Source: Curtobacterium sp. MCLR17_007 (GTDB lineage: Bacteria > Actinomycetota > Actinomycetes > Actinomycetales > Microbacteriaceae). From it: a stretch of DNA of 64,000 nt. The stretch is taken from positions 682,001-746,000 of the forward strand of contig NZ_CP126271.1 of the NCBI RefSeq assembly GCF_003234655.2, in the 5' to 3' direction. The first letter of the stretch is position 1; the number at the start of each line of letters is the position of its first letter. The notes below the pieces were generated by a model. That model did not search any database. It was given only the letters and a program-made list of their open reading frames with translations, and was not told the DNA's origin. This document shows positions 1 through 8,306 of the stretch, piece by piece. Position numbers and translations under genes: made by a program.

Positions 1-135
1 CGCTCGCCGTGCGCGGTCGAGGTGCCGCGCCAGGCGGTCCACCCGGGAGAGCACCTGTAGCGGGGCGAAGTCGAGGTCGTCGCGCTGCCGTCCCCACGCC
101 GCGACGATGCGATCGACTTCGTCCTGGTCCGGCAT
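1..135 (-). CDS. MarR-family regulator, N-terminal fragment (cut by window edge)
   Basis: Forty-five codons can be read leftward from an ATG at 135 before the window ends. The peptide starts MPDQDEVDRIVAAWGR and continues with LSRVDRLARHLDRAR, the helical segment that commonly precedes the winged helix in actinobacterial MarR regulators. The DNA-binding domain itself lies outside the window, so the family call rests only on the N-terminus. The start lies 78 bp upstream of and divergent from the tRNA gene. No clear ribosome binding site is visible. It could be another helical regulator. Confidence 0.5.
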   Translation of the reverse strand, partial: MPDQDEVDRIVAAWGRQRDDLDFAPLQVLSRVDRLARHLDRARRA

Positions 136-213
136 CCCCCCATCTTGGCCGAAGCCCGCGCGCACGACCACCACCGAGCACATGGGAAGATGGACGGGCG
201 CCAGCGTGCGCGT

Positions 214-285
214 TCCGCCTTGGTGTAATGGCAGCACGACGGCCTTTGGTGCCGTTAGGTCCGGGTTCGAATCCTGGAGGCGGAG
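214..285 (+). tRNA. tRNA-Gln (UUG anticodon)
   Basis: A full cloverleaf can be folded by eye. The acceptor stem is TCCGCCT (214-220) with AGGCGGA (278-284) and discriminator G285. The anticodon stem is ACGGC (239-243) with GCCGT (251-255) around the loop CTTTGGT, which puts anticodon TTG at 246-248. The T arm is CCGGG-TTCGAAT-CCTGG (261-277). The D arm is GTG...CAC. The CCA end is not encoded in full, since GCC follows the discriminator. Confidence 0.96.
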
Positions 286-326
286 CCGGGGGGCTCGACG
301 GCGTCAGTCGCCGTTAGGCTCACGAC

Positions 327-812
327 GTGCGCCGAGTCCACGCGGTTGTCGTCCCCGCCCTCGCCGGGGTGCTCGTCGCCCTCACCGGTTGCTCGGCCAC
401 GTCGGTGGACAGCGGGACGCTCGCCGACTGGCAGCAACAGCAGGACCGGGTGGCCGAGGCGAACCCCGGCGTCCTCGGTGTGCTCGTCTCGAACATCGAC
501 GCCGGCGAACAGGCGCCGCAGGAAGTGGAACCGGGCGTCCGACTGCAGTTCCCAGCATCCCAACCCGTCGACCATCTGGAGTTCTCCTGCTTCGGCAACG
601 GGCAGATGCGCGCCGTCATCCGCACGGCCACCGACACCGGAAGCCGAGACACCACAGTCGGTGCGATGCGCTGCCGCGACAGCCCGCACCGCATCGCGGT
701 TCCCGACGACCCACCCGCCGCCATCGACAGCGTCGCCTGCAGCGCCTTCGACAGCGACAGGACCAGCACCTGGCGTCTCGTCGTCATCGGACAGGCGCAA
801 CCATCCGGCTGA
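327..812 (+). CDS. small secreted lipoprotein of unknown function
   Basis: This 161-residue protein has a short positive N-terminus (MRRVHAVVV), a hydrophobic stretch and the lipobox LTGC with the modified Cys near residue 22, so it should be lipid-anchored on the outer face of the membrane. The rest contains three more cysteines, two of which may pair, and no family that I recognise. The GTG start is preceded by a -10-like TAGGCT (315-320) and six bases, with no Shine-Dalgarno sequence, which predicts a leaderless transcript. It converges on the GH32 gene with 13 bp between the stop codons. Confidence 0.8.
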   Translation: MRRVHAVVVPALAGVLVALTGCSATSVDSGTLADWQQQQDRVAEANPGVLGVLVSNIDAGEQAPQEVEPGVRLQFPASQPVDHLEFSCFGNGQMRAVIRTATDTGSRDTTVGAMRCRDSPHRIAVPDDPPAAIDSVACSAFDSDRTSTWRLVVIGQAQPSG

Positions 813-825
813 GCCCGCGTCGGCG

Positions 826-2298
826 TCAGCGCGTCCTGATCGTCATCCGGTCCAGACGGAACGCGCCGTCCTGCGCGAACAGACCGACCCGTCCGTCCGC
901 GCGGTCGTACAGGCGCGTGCTCAGCGCGACGGCCCCATCGACGACAGTCACACAGATGTCGCCGTCGAGGTGCACGACGATCCGGTGTCGGCCCGGTGCG
1001 AGGTCGACCGGGCGTTCGAGTTCGACCGCGTGCGGCACGTCGCCGAGGACCTGCCACTGCTCGGTCCCGGTGGTGCCGCGCGGCCATCGATCGAGCACGA
1101 GGCGGTTGCGAGCGGGTTCGAGACGGAGTGCGTAGCCGTGCTCGCCGTCGTCGGTCGTCCGCAGCAGGATGCCGAAGGACCCCGTGTCCGGTGCGAGGTC
1201 GACGTCCACGGTGACCAGCGCTTCGGACGGGAGCCCTGGTCCGATCCAGGACGCGTACCGGGTCACCGCTCCGGTCCCGACCGCCTGAGCCGCGCCGTTG
1301 CGCGGCTCGAGCTGCTCCGTGACGTCGGTCGTGTCCGCGTACGCCGCCTGCAGGGTGTGGGGGAGGTCGAACCGCAACGAGCCGTCCGGACGCTGGTGGG
1401 CCTCCAGGGTCGCCATGGTCCCTGCCCACTGCCAGGGGCCGGCGTCACGCCGTCCGTCCTTCGAGGCGATCCAGCCGACGAAGTACCGAGCGCCGTCGAG
1501 GGCCACCGTCTTCGCCGCGTAGAACGCGCGGCCGTCGACCGTGTCGTCGGCCGGCGCGGTCCACGGGCCGTCCGGGGACGTCGCGATGCGGTAGCGCGTG
1601 CAGAACGCGTCGGAGAACTCGGAGTACACCAGGTACCACCAGTCACCCCACTGGAACACGTCCGGGCATTCCTGGGTGATGAAGCGGTGCGGCTCCCACA
1701 ACGGTTCGGCGTCCCGCCAGGTCACGAGGTCGTCGGACACGAGTCGGGCGACGAGTCCGGACCGGCGGTACGGCTCGTCTGGTCGGCGCGTGGCCAGCAG
1801 CATCTGCCACGGCCGATCCGCATGCGGGCGGAACACGAACGGGTCCCGCCAGTCCTCGGGGGAGTAGCCGGCGAGCGCGGGGAGGTCCCACTCGGGGTGC
1901 TTGGTCCACGCGGTCAGGTCGCCGTCGGAGGTGGCGTGGCAGACGACCTGGGCGTCCTTCGCGTCGTCATCGGTGCTGGTCCGGATGCGGGGGTTGTGGC
2001 CCGTGGAGAACAGGTGCAGCGTGCCGTCGTCCCCGCGGACGACGCTGCCGGTGTAGCAGTCGTGGTCGCTGGCGTCCGGGCCGCCGGAGGGCAGCACGAC
2101 GCCCTGGTCGTCGAAGGTCACGAAGTCGGTCGTCGTGACGGCCGCCCAGGGCATGCCGGTCGCACGTTCGAGCGGCGGAGCGTCTGGCCGTTCGTCGAGC
2201 AGGTAGAACAGCCATGCAGTCCCGTCGTGCTCGTACGGGATGACGTCACCGACGAATCCGTTCGGCGGCTGGAAGTGCGTGCTGGGTGGGGGAGTCAC
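826..2298 (-). CDS. GH32 family glycoside hydrolase (fructan/levan-active type, intracellular)
   Basis: The 490-residue protein has a five-bladed-propeller GH32 layout: probable nucleophile D18 in GFVGDVIPY, the transition-state Asp D152 in WRDPF and the acid/base Glu E210 in QECPDVF. The usual WMNDPNG start is replaced by PPNGFVGD, as in a divergent GH32 subgroup. A C-terminal beta-sandwich follows from about residue 330. There is no signal peptide, so it should act on imported fructosides. Its ATG overlaps the stop of the upstream LacI gene (ATGA), so the two are translationally coupled. The exact substrate (levan, inulin, sucrose or difructose anhydride) cannot be told from the sequence. 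Confidence 0.85.
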   Translation of the reverse strand: MTPPPSTHFQPPNGFVGDVIPYEHDGTAWLFYLLDERPDAPPLERATGMPWAAVTTTDFVTFDDQGVVLPSGGPDASDHDCYTGSVVRGDDGTLHLFSTGHNPRIRTSTDDDAKDAQVVCHATSDGDLTAWTKHPEWDLPALAGYSPEDWRDPFVFRPHADRPWQMLLATRRPDEPYRRSGLVARLVSDDLVTWRDAEPLWEPHRFITQECPDVFQWGDWWYLVYSEFSDAFCTRYRIATSPDGPWTAPADDTVDGRAFYAAKTVALDGARYFVGWIASKDGRRDAGPWQWAGTMATLEAHQRPDGSLRFDLPHTLQAAYADTTDVTEQLEPRNGAAQAVGTGAVTRYASWIGPGLPSEALVTVDVDLAPDTGSFGILLRTTDDGEHGYALRLEPARNRLVLDRWPRGTTGTEQWQVLGDVPHAVELERPVDLAPGRHRIVVHLDGDICVTVVDGAVALSTRLYDRADGRVGLFAQDGAFRLDRMTIRTR

Positions 2299-3350
2299 TC
2301 GGGTTCCTTCGGGTCAGCGGGTCGCGGCGCTGCGAGCGAGCTCCGGGGGACGTACTCGCAGGGCACGAGGTGCCGGCCGGGCTGTTCACCCGATGCCAGC
2401 AGCAGGGTCCCGGCTTCGAACCCCATCTGCTGATGCGGCAGTGCGACGGTGGTCAGCGGTGGGTGCATCTGGTCCGCGAGGTCGGGTTGGTCGTCGAACC
2501 CGACGATGCTGACGTCTTCCGGGCAGCGCAGACCGAGCGACTGCGCCGCCATCAGGGCCCCGACGGCCATGCGGTCGTTGCCGCAGATCACGGCGGACGG
2601 TCGGTTCCCGGTCAACACCTCGATCGCCAGGTCGAAGCCGGAGCCGACCTGGAAGGTGCCGAAGTGCACGCGGATGGCCTCCGGGTCGACGCCGGCTTCC
2701 GTCGCGGCTTCGTCGAGCCCGCGTTTCCGCTCCCGACAGGCGTAGTCGTCTTCCGGGCCGCCGAGGAACGCCACGTCCGTGTGGCCAGCGGCGAAGACGG
2801 CCTCCGCGACGTCATGGCCGCCCTGGAACTCGTCGGCCAGCACGGTGACGGCCGGCGCGTCGCCCTGGGGGAAGCAGTTGACGAAGACCGTCGGAACGGC
2901 GTCGAGCCCGTCGACCGGAGTGACGTACTCGGGGCCGGGCGCCGCGTAGACCAGGCCGGCGACCCCCTGCTGGACGAGGTTCTCCACCGCTGCCTTGCCA
3001 CCGTCGGTCGTCTGCGCCGTCTCCACCACGAAGCAGACGTATCCGGCCTCCTGGACGGCCTGCTGCACGCCCAGCACGATGTGCCCGGCGTAGGGCTGCG
3101 AGACCAGCCGGTCGGCGATCACGCCGACCGTGTACGACCGGTTCGAGCGCAGGGACTGTGCGGCGCGGTTGGGTCGGAAGTTCAGCGCCTTCGCGGACTC
3201 CAGCACGCGTGCGCGTGTCTCGGCTGCGATCGAGACGTCGCGGCGGTCGTTCAGCACGAACGACACCGTCGGCTGCGACACCCCGGCGTGGCGCGCGACG
3301 TCCTTCATGGTGACGCGCTGTGACTGCGTCGTGCTGTTGCGGCTCGCCAT
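2295..3350 (-). CDS. LacI-family repressor of the fructan locus
   Basis: This 351-residue regulator has an N-terminal lacI helix-turn-helix (VTMKDVARHAGVSQPTVSFVLN, in two overlapping parts around residues 13-34), a hinge helix and a periplasmic-binding-protein-like sensor. An open frame continues far upstream, but the ATG at 3350 is preceded by AAGGAGG at ideal spacing and begins a normal LacI N-terminus, so it was chosen. The gene is divergent from the transport operon and shares its intergenic region, where two AATACGTATT palindromes lie. It probably represses both directions and is released by an imported fructoside or a breakdown product. Confidence 0.9.
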   Translation of the reverse strand: MASRNSTTQSQRVTMKDVARHAGVSQPTVSFVLNDRRDVSIAAETRARVLESAKALNFRPNRAAQSLRSNRSYTVGVIADRLVSQPYAGHIVLGVQQAVQEAGYVCFVVETAQTTDGGKAAVENLVQQGVAGLVYAAPGPEYVTPVDGLDAVPTVFVNCFPQGDAPAVTVLADEFQGGHDVAEAVFAAGHTDVAFLGGPEDDYACRERKRGLDEAATEAGVDPEAIRVHFGTFQVGSGFDLAIEVLTGNRPSAVICGNDRMAVGALMAAQSLGLRCPEDVSIVGFDDQPDLADQMHPPLTTVALPHQQMGFEAGTLLLASGEQPGRHLVPCEYVPRSSLAAPRPADPKEPE

Positions 3351-3386
3351 CGACCCTCCTTCGTCCGTCTCATCATGCCAGAAGCA

Positions 3387-3442
3387 AATACGTATTGCGT
3401 CTGTTCCCGCCGCTGTGTACGCTCGCCCTGCAAATACGTATT
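3387..3442. promoter_or_regulatory. two LacI operators bracketing the fructan transport promoter
   Basis: The perfect 10-bp palindrome AATACGTATT occurs at 3387-3396 and again at 3433-3442, within CAAATACGTATTG in both cases. A rightward promoter fits between them: -35 TTGCGT (3395-3400), 17-bp spacer, -10 TACGCT (3418-3423). The first site touches the -35 and the second lies just past the expected transcription start, the usual pattern for repression by a LacI dimer pair. Centre-to-centre distance is 46 bp. Confidence 0.75.
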
Positions 3443-3485
3443 GGCTTCGGTGGAGGAGCCACGATCGCTCAGAGAGGAGCGACCC

Positions 3486-4892
3486 ATGACGAACGGATTC
3501 AGCACCCCGATCGATCGGCGCACGCTGTTCAAGTTCGGTGGGGCCGGGCTCGCCCTGGCCGGCATCGGATCGCTGGCCGCGTGCTCGACCGCAGGCGGCG
3601 GGAGCAGCAGCTCCGGCACGGTGAAGATGCTCTACTTCGGTGAGCAGAGCGCCGCCACTGCGCTGCAGAAGGCCATCGAGCCCAAGATCAAGCGGCTCGA
3701 CAAGAAGGCGAGCCTGCAGGTCACTGCGATCAACGGCACGGACTGGAACGACTTCCTCGCCAAGGTCCTCACGCAGATCGCCTCGGGCGACGTCCCGGAC
3801 ATCGTCAGCGTCGCGACGGAGGGCCAGCAGCTGCTGGCGTCGAAGAACCTCCTGACCCCGCTCGACGACTACGTCACGAAGAACCTGTCGGACCTGCACA
3901 CGTACTTCACCGGCGCGCACCCGGTGCTGCTCGAGTCGACGATGTACCAGGGGCACCTCTACACGTTGCCCGACAGCTTCAACGCGGGCAGCATGTTCTA
4001 CTCGACCGACCTGTTCGACAAGGCCGGTGTGTCGCGTCCGACGAGCAAGTGGTCCATGGATGACTTCCACTCCTCGGCCGAGAGCCTCGCCAAGGTCGGC
4101 GGCGGCACCTACGCGTTCGACTGGGTGGTGCGTCTCTGGGGGAGCTGGACGTCGTTCCTCTACGCCAACGACGGGAACCTGCTCGACGAGGGCAAGTACT
4201 CCGGCGGCGACTGGCTGTGGAAGAGCAAGGCGTTCTCGGACAACCCGATCGGCGTCTCCGGGCGCGGGGGCGGCTGGAAGTGGGGTGACCCCACGGCGAA
4301 CTCGGACGCGGCCGTCGAGGCACTGCAGTACGTGATCGACCTGCAGAAGTCCGGCGCTTCCCCGTCACCTGACGTCGGCGGCGGTGCCACCCTGCAGGGG
4401 CTGATGGCTTCCGGCCGGATCGGCATGACGATCGGCGGCGGGTTCTGGGCCGGCGGTCTCCACAACGCAGGGATGAAGGACGGCAGCTTCGACGTGGTCG
4501 AGTTCCCGACGTGGAAGAGCAACAGGTCGCTCTTCGGTGCCGGCGGCTACGGCATCTTCAACTCGTCGAAGCAGAAGGACCTGGCGTTCGAGGTCATCAA
4601 GCTCATGGTGCAGCCGGAGAGCTTCGACGCCCTCTGGCCCGGGAACGTCACCACCCCGGCGCAGAAGTCGCTGATGACGGCCGAACGGTACAAGACGACG
4701 GGACCGGAGCACTGGTCGGTGTTCTACGACCAGCTCGACAACTCGGTGCCGATCTCCGCACCGCCGTACTACAACGCGCTCGCGACGGCCCTGAACCAGC
4801 GCACGACGCAGGCGATCTCGTCCGGCAACGCGAAGAAGGCACTCGACGGTCTGCAAGCAGACATCGAGAAGGCAGCGTCACAGGCCTCGTGA
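3486..4892 (+). CDS. sugar ABC transporter substrate-binding lipoprotein (fructan locus)
   Basis: The 468-residue protein starts with a twin-arginine type lipoprotein signal: DRRTLFKFGG, a hydrophobic core and SLAAC with Cys33. The mature part resembles family 1 extracellular solute-binding proteins. A strong GAGAGGAG ribosome site lies six bases before the ATG at 3486. Its stop overlaps the next start (TGATG). Followed by two permeases and a GH32 enzyme, it probably binds fructo-oligosaccharides outside the membrane. Its long length compared with typical CUT1 binding proteins (about 420) may reflect a larger ligand. Confidence 0.88.
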   Translation: MTNGFSTPIDRRTLFKFGGAGLALAGIGSLAACSTAGGGSSSSGTVKMLYFGEQSAATALQKAIEPKIKRLDKKASLQVTAINGTDWNDFLAKVLTQIASGDVPDIVSVATEGQQLLASKNLLTPLDDYVTKNLSDLHTYFTGAHPVLLESTMYQGHLYTLPDSFNAGSMFYSTDLFDKAGVSRPTSKWSMDDFHSSAESLAKVGGGTYAFDWVVRLWGSWTSFLYANDGNLLDEGKYSGGDWLWKSKAFSDNPIGVSGRGGGWKWGDPTANSDAAVEALQYVIDLQKSGASPSPDVGGGATLQGLMASGRIGMTIGGGFWAGGLHNAGMKDGSFDVVEFPTWKSNRSLFGAGGYGIFNSSKQKDLAFEVIKLMVQPESFDALWPGNVTTPAQKSLMTAERYKTTGPEHWSVFYDQLDNSVPISAPPYYNALATALNQRTTQAISSGNAKKALDGLQADIEKAASQAS

Positions 4893-5839
4893 TGACCGCA
4901 GCAACAGAGACACCCATCCGGCGGGCTGCCGAGGTCGCAGCCCGCCGACCGGCTGCCAAGCGCGCACGCCGACGCGAGTCCACGTTCGGGTTCCTGATGA
5001 TCGGGCTCGCGGTGCTCTTCGTCGCCGTGTTCACCCTCATCCCCATCCTCGCCTCGCTCGGCCTGTCCTTCACGTCGTGGGACGTGATCAGCAGCCCGAA
5101 GTTCGTCGGCTTCGACAACTACGTACGGCTGTTCACCGACGGACCCGTGCTCGCGTCGTTCGGCGTGACCGTCATCCTCGCGCTGGCGATCGTCGTCCTG
5201 CAGATCTCCCTCGGCATGCTGCTCGCCGTCCTGGCGAACAACCGCAGACGCAACACCACCCGGGTGTTCTTCCGGACGTCGTTCTACCTGCCACTGCTGG
5301 CATCGACCGCCGCGGTGTCGATCTTCATGGGCTACATCTTCGACACCAAGTTCGGACTGATCAACTACTACCTGAACGAGATCGGGCTGCCCGGGGCGCA
5401 CTGGCTCAACGACCCGTTCTGGGCGAAGGTCACGATCGTCCTCGTGGTGGTGTGGCAGCAGGTCGGCTTCACCTTCGTGTTGTTCGTCGCCGCGCTGATG
5501 TCGGTACCCGTGGACGTGCAGGAAGCCGCGGCGATCGACGGTGCCGGTCCGTGGCGCACGCTCTTCCGGATCAAGATCCCGCTGATCAGCCCGACGATCC
5601 TCTTCGCCACCGTGATCGCCATGATCAACGCGATGCAACTGTTCGACCAGCCGTTCATCATGACGAAGGGCGGACCGGGGACCGCGACGACGACCGCGAC
5701 CATCTCCCTGTACCAGGCCGGCTTCCAGAACCTGCAGTTCGGGTTCGCCTCCGCCATCGCCATCCTCCTGCTGGTCATCATCGGCATCATCACCGGGATC
5801 CAGTTCCTCGCCGCACGAAAGCTGGTGTTCTACCAATGA
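4892..5839 (+). CDS. ABC transporter permease, MalF-like (fructan locus)
   Basis: The 315-residue inner-membrane protein starts with a basic cytoplasmic tail, then has about six hydrophobic helices. The coupling motif EAAAIDGAGPWRTLF near residue 212, facing the ATPase, is the EAA loop of CUT1 sugar importers. It overlaps the binding-protein gene by one base and the second permease by four (ATGA). No ATPase gene is in the operon, so a shared MsmK-type ATPase must be supplied from elsewhere. Confidence 0.9.
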   Translation: MTAATETPIRRAAEVAARRPAAKRARRRESTFGFLMIGLAVLFVAVFTLIPILASLGLSFTSWDVISSPKFVGFDNYVRLFTDGPVLASFGVTVILALAIVVLQISLGMLLAVLANNRRRNTTRVFFRTSFYLPLLASTAAVSIFMGYIFDTKFGLINYYLNEIGLPGAHWLNDPFWAKVTIVLVVVWQQVGFTFVLFVAALMSVPVDVQEAAAIDGAGPWRTLFRIKIPLISPTILFATVIAMINAMQLFDQPFIMTKGGPGTATTTATISLYQAGFQNLQFGFASAIAILLLVIIGIITGIQFLAARKLVFYQ

Positions 5840-6744
5840 CGACCACCGACACCCTCAACCCGCTGCACGCGCCGGAGACCGTCGCGCAGCCGGGGGTCAG
5901 CCACATCGTCCGCCGTCGGAAGCCGGTGGCCACGGTCGGCAGCGTCGTCGGGCTGGTCATCCTGGTCATCGCCGCAGTGTTCGCGCTCGGCCCGCTGCTC
6001 TGGACGGTCACGACGTCCCTCCGCACACCGGCGGAGTCGTTCCAGAACCCGCCCCAGTGGCTGCCGCTCTCATGGGACTTCGGCAACTACGCGGCGGTGT
6101 TCAACCAGATCCCGATCGGCCAGTTCTTCGTCAACAGCGTCCTGGTGACGCTGCTCATCGTCGTCGGTCAGACGATCACGTGCACCCTGTCCGGGTATGC
6201 CTTCGCGATGATCAGCTTCCCCGGGAAGAACACGATCTTCGGGGTCTTCCTCGCCACGATGATGGTGCCGATCCAGACGATCATCATCCCCGTGTTCGTC
6301 ATCCTGAAGGACATGGGGCTGACCGGCTCCATCGCGTCGCTGATCGTCCCGGCACTCGGGAGTGCGTTCGGGACGTTCCTGATGCGGCAGTACTTCATGC
6401 AGATGCCGAAGGAGCTCGGCGAAGCGGCGCGGATCGACGGCGCCACGCAGTTCGGGGTGTTCTGGCACGTGTACTCGCGGATGGCCAGCCCGGCGATCGC
6501 GACGCTCGCGATCCTGAACTTCTCGGGGTTCTGGGCCGAGTACTACCGGCCGCTCATCTTCCTCAACCAGCAGGACTCCTTCACGCTGCCGCTGGGGTTG
6601 GTCGGCCTGCAGGGCAACCTGGGTACCGGGTCGATCTCCGTCGTGCTCGCCGGCGTGGTGCTGACCATGATCCCGAGCGTGATCCTGTTCATCGTCGCGC
6701 AGCGGTACTTCATCGAGGGCGTCACGGCAGGATCGTCCCGATGA
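5836..6744 (+). CDS. ABC transporter permease, MalG-like (fructan locus)
   Basis: This 302-residue membrane protein is the second CUT1 permease. It has one N-terminal transmembrane helix after about 35 residues, a periplasmic loop and five more helices. The EAA loop reads ELGEAARIDGATQFGVF. The start overlaps the MalF-like stop and its own stop overlaps the GH32 start (both ATGA), so the four genes from 3486 to 8168 form one tightly coupled operon. Confidence 0.9.
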   Translation: MTTTDTLNPLHAPETVAQPGVSHIVRRRKPVATVGSVVGLVILVIAAVFALGPLLWTVTTSLRTPAESFQNPPQWLPLSWDFGNYAAVFNQIPIGQFFVNSVLVTLLIVVGQTITCTLSGYAFAMISFPGKNTIFGVFLATMMVPIQTIIIPVFVILKDMGLTGSIASLIVPALGSAFGTFLMRQYFMQMPKELGEAARIDGATQFGVFWHVYSRMASPAIATLAILNFSGFWAEYYRPLIFLNQQDSFTLPLGLVGLQGNLGTGSISVVLAGVVLTMIPSVILFIVAQRYFIEGVTAGSSR

Positions 6745-8168
6745 CCGACGTCCGAGTCGACTCCGCAGCGCACCAGGGAGCAACACCGATCGTGACCACC
6801 GCTGACCACCACCTCCCGCAGTTCCACGTGCGGCTTCCGCGCGGCTACGTCAACGACCCGAACGGGCCGATCGACATCGGTGGGCAGGCGCACCTGTACT
6901 TCCAGTCCCGGCCGCTGGTCGACCTCGACATCCCGGTCGAGTGGGGGCACGCCACCAGCGAGGACCTGGTCCACTGGACCCTGCAGCGACCGGCGATCGT
7001 CCCCGTCCCCGGCGGCGCCGACTCGGGAGGCGCGTGGTCCGGCAACACGGTGACGCACGACGGCACGATCCGCGCCTACTACTCGGGCAAGGTCGACCAC
7101 AGTCCGTTCCAGTCGGTGCTCATGGCGGTCTCCACCGACGGTGGCGCCACGTTCGGGCCACCGGTACAGGTCCTGGCGGACCCGTCCACCGACGAGGCGA
7201 TCACGATGTTCCGCGATCCGTTCGTCTGGCGGGACGGTGCCGGGTGGTCGATGGCGGTCGGCGCCGCCGCGGCCGACCAGACGGCCTCCGTTCGCCACTA
7301 CCGATCCACGGACGGCATCACCTGGACCTCCGTCGGTGACCTGGTCGCGATGGCGCGGGACACCGTCGACGGCGTCGACACGGGTGAGGGGTGGGAGTGT
7401 CCCCAGGTCCTCGAGGTGGACGGCGTCGAGTTCGCCGTCGTCGGGTCCTGGTCCCATGCGGACGGCCCTGGCGACGTGATCGCGATCCCGTTGACGGGTG
7501 CGCCGCGGCCGTCCAGGGTCGATGACGGGCAGCACTTCTACGCGGCATCCGTGATGCGGACCAGCTCGTGGGGTCCGGTCCTGTTCGGATGGATCACCGA
7601 GGGCCGTACCGACCAGTGGGCGGCACAGGCGGGCTGGTCGGGCGCGATCTCGCTCCCGCGGCATGCGTGGCTCGCGGACGGTCGGCTGGCGACCGAACCC
7701 CACCCGGCGGTCACGGCGCTCCGGACCGGCTCGGCGCATCCAGCGCACGGTGCGACGATCGGCGCGCAGGCCGAGGTCGTGCTGCCCGTGCCCGTCACCG
7801 GGTGCATCCGTGTGCGGTTCTCCGAGACCGAGCACCTCGACATCCGCATCGACGTCGATGCGGACACCCTCACGGTCGACCGGGCGTCCGCCAGCACCGA
7901 CCACCGCGCTGACCCGACCCCCGCGGTCGTCCGTGCTCCGTTCGACCGGTCGGCGGACCGGCCCGCGGTCCGGCTGCTCCTGGACGGATCCGTGGTCGAG
8001 CTGTTCACCAGTGCCGGCCGCTCCGTCACCACACGCGTCTACCCCACACAGCCTCCGCCCTGGCGCGTCGAAGCGCCCGAGCAGACGGTGGTCTGGAGCC
8101 TCGACGAGACCGTCTCGACCCCGGCTGCGACCGCCGGGGCGATCCCTGCCGAGGCAACCCCGCACTGA
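6741..8168 (+). CDS. GH32 beta-fructosidase (second GH32 of the locus)
   Basis: The 475-residue enzyme carries all three canonical GH32 acidic residues: nucleophile D39 in YVNDPNG, D159 in FRDPF and acid/base E219 in WECPQV. The C-terminal third forms the usual beta-sandwich. It lacks a signal peptide and so acts in the cytoplasm after import, releasing fructose from sucrose or fructo-oligosaccharides. It belongs to a different GH32 branch from the leftward GH32 gene (classic NDPNG start here), so the pair may split the work between linkages. An internal GTG at 6792 is a less likely start. Confidence 0.9.
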   Translation: MTDVRVDSAAHQGATPIVTTADHHLPQFHVRLPRGYVNDPNGPIDIGGQAHLYFQSRPLVDLDIPVEWGHATSEDLVHWTLQRPAIVPVPGGADSGGAWSGNTVTHDGTIRAYYSGKVDHSPFQSVLMAVSTDGGATFGPPVQVLADPSTDEAITMFRDPFVWRDGAGWSMAVGAAAADQTASVRHYRSTDGITWTSVGDLVAMARDTVDGVDTGEGWECPQVLEVDGVEFAVVGSWSHADGPGDVIAIPLTGAPRPSRVDDGQHFYAASVMRTSSWGPVLFGWITEGRTDQWAAQAGWSGAISLPRHAWLADGRLATEPHPAVTALRTGSAHPAHGATIGAQAEVVLPVPVTGCIRVRFSETEHLDIRIDVDADTLTVDRASASTDHRADPTPAVVRAPFDRSADRPAVRLLLDGSVVELFTSAGRSVTTRVYPTQPPPWRVEAPEQTVVWSLDETVSTPAATAGAIPAEATPH

Positions 8169-8231
8169 CGGTTCCACCGGCCCCACGCCGAGACGAGCAG
8201 CGCATTCCGGCCCAGGACGACGCCGCGCGGT

Positions 8232-8306
8232 TATCCTTGGGCCCGAGGCAGCGGTCCTGCGGGACGAACCACCCGCAGGCTGTCCGACGAGGATTGGAAT
8301 GCTGAC
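8232..8306 (+). promoter_or_regulatory. putative leader of the osmoprotectant operon with hairpin
   Basis: A -10-like TATCCT sits at 8232-8237. Downstream lies a perfect 8-bp stem, CCTGCGGG (8256-8263) with CCCGCAGG (8272-8279), around an 8-base loop. It is followed by GAGG (8289-8292) and a three-codon frame ATG-CTG-ACC-TGA (8299-8310). The hairpin could equally be the terminator of the GH32 operon; it has no T-run. No convincing -35 is visible. Confidence 0.4.

Noticed and set aside
346..2433. Long plus-strand frame of about 695 codons over the GH32 gene
   Set aside because: Composition is Ser/Arg/Pro-rich then Val/Arg/Gly-rich with no motif; the minus strand encodes an intact GH32 protein with all three acidic residues.
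3351..4070. N-terminal extension of the first LacI gene to give about 591 residues
   Set aside because: It would cover the operators and the start of the binding-protein gene, and ATG 3350 has a strong ribosome site directly before the helix-turn-helix.
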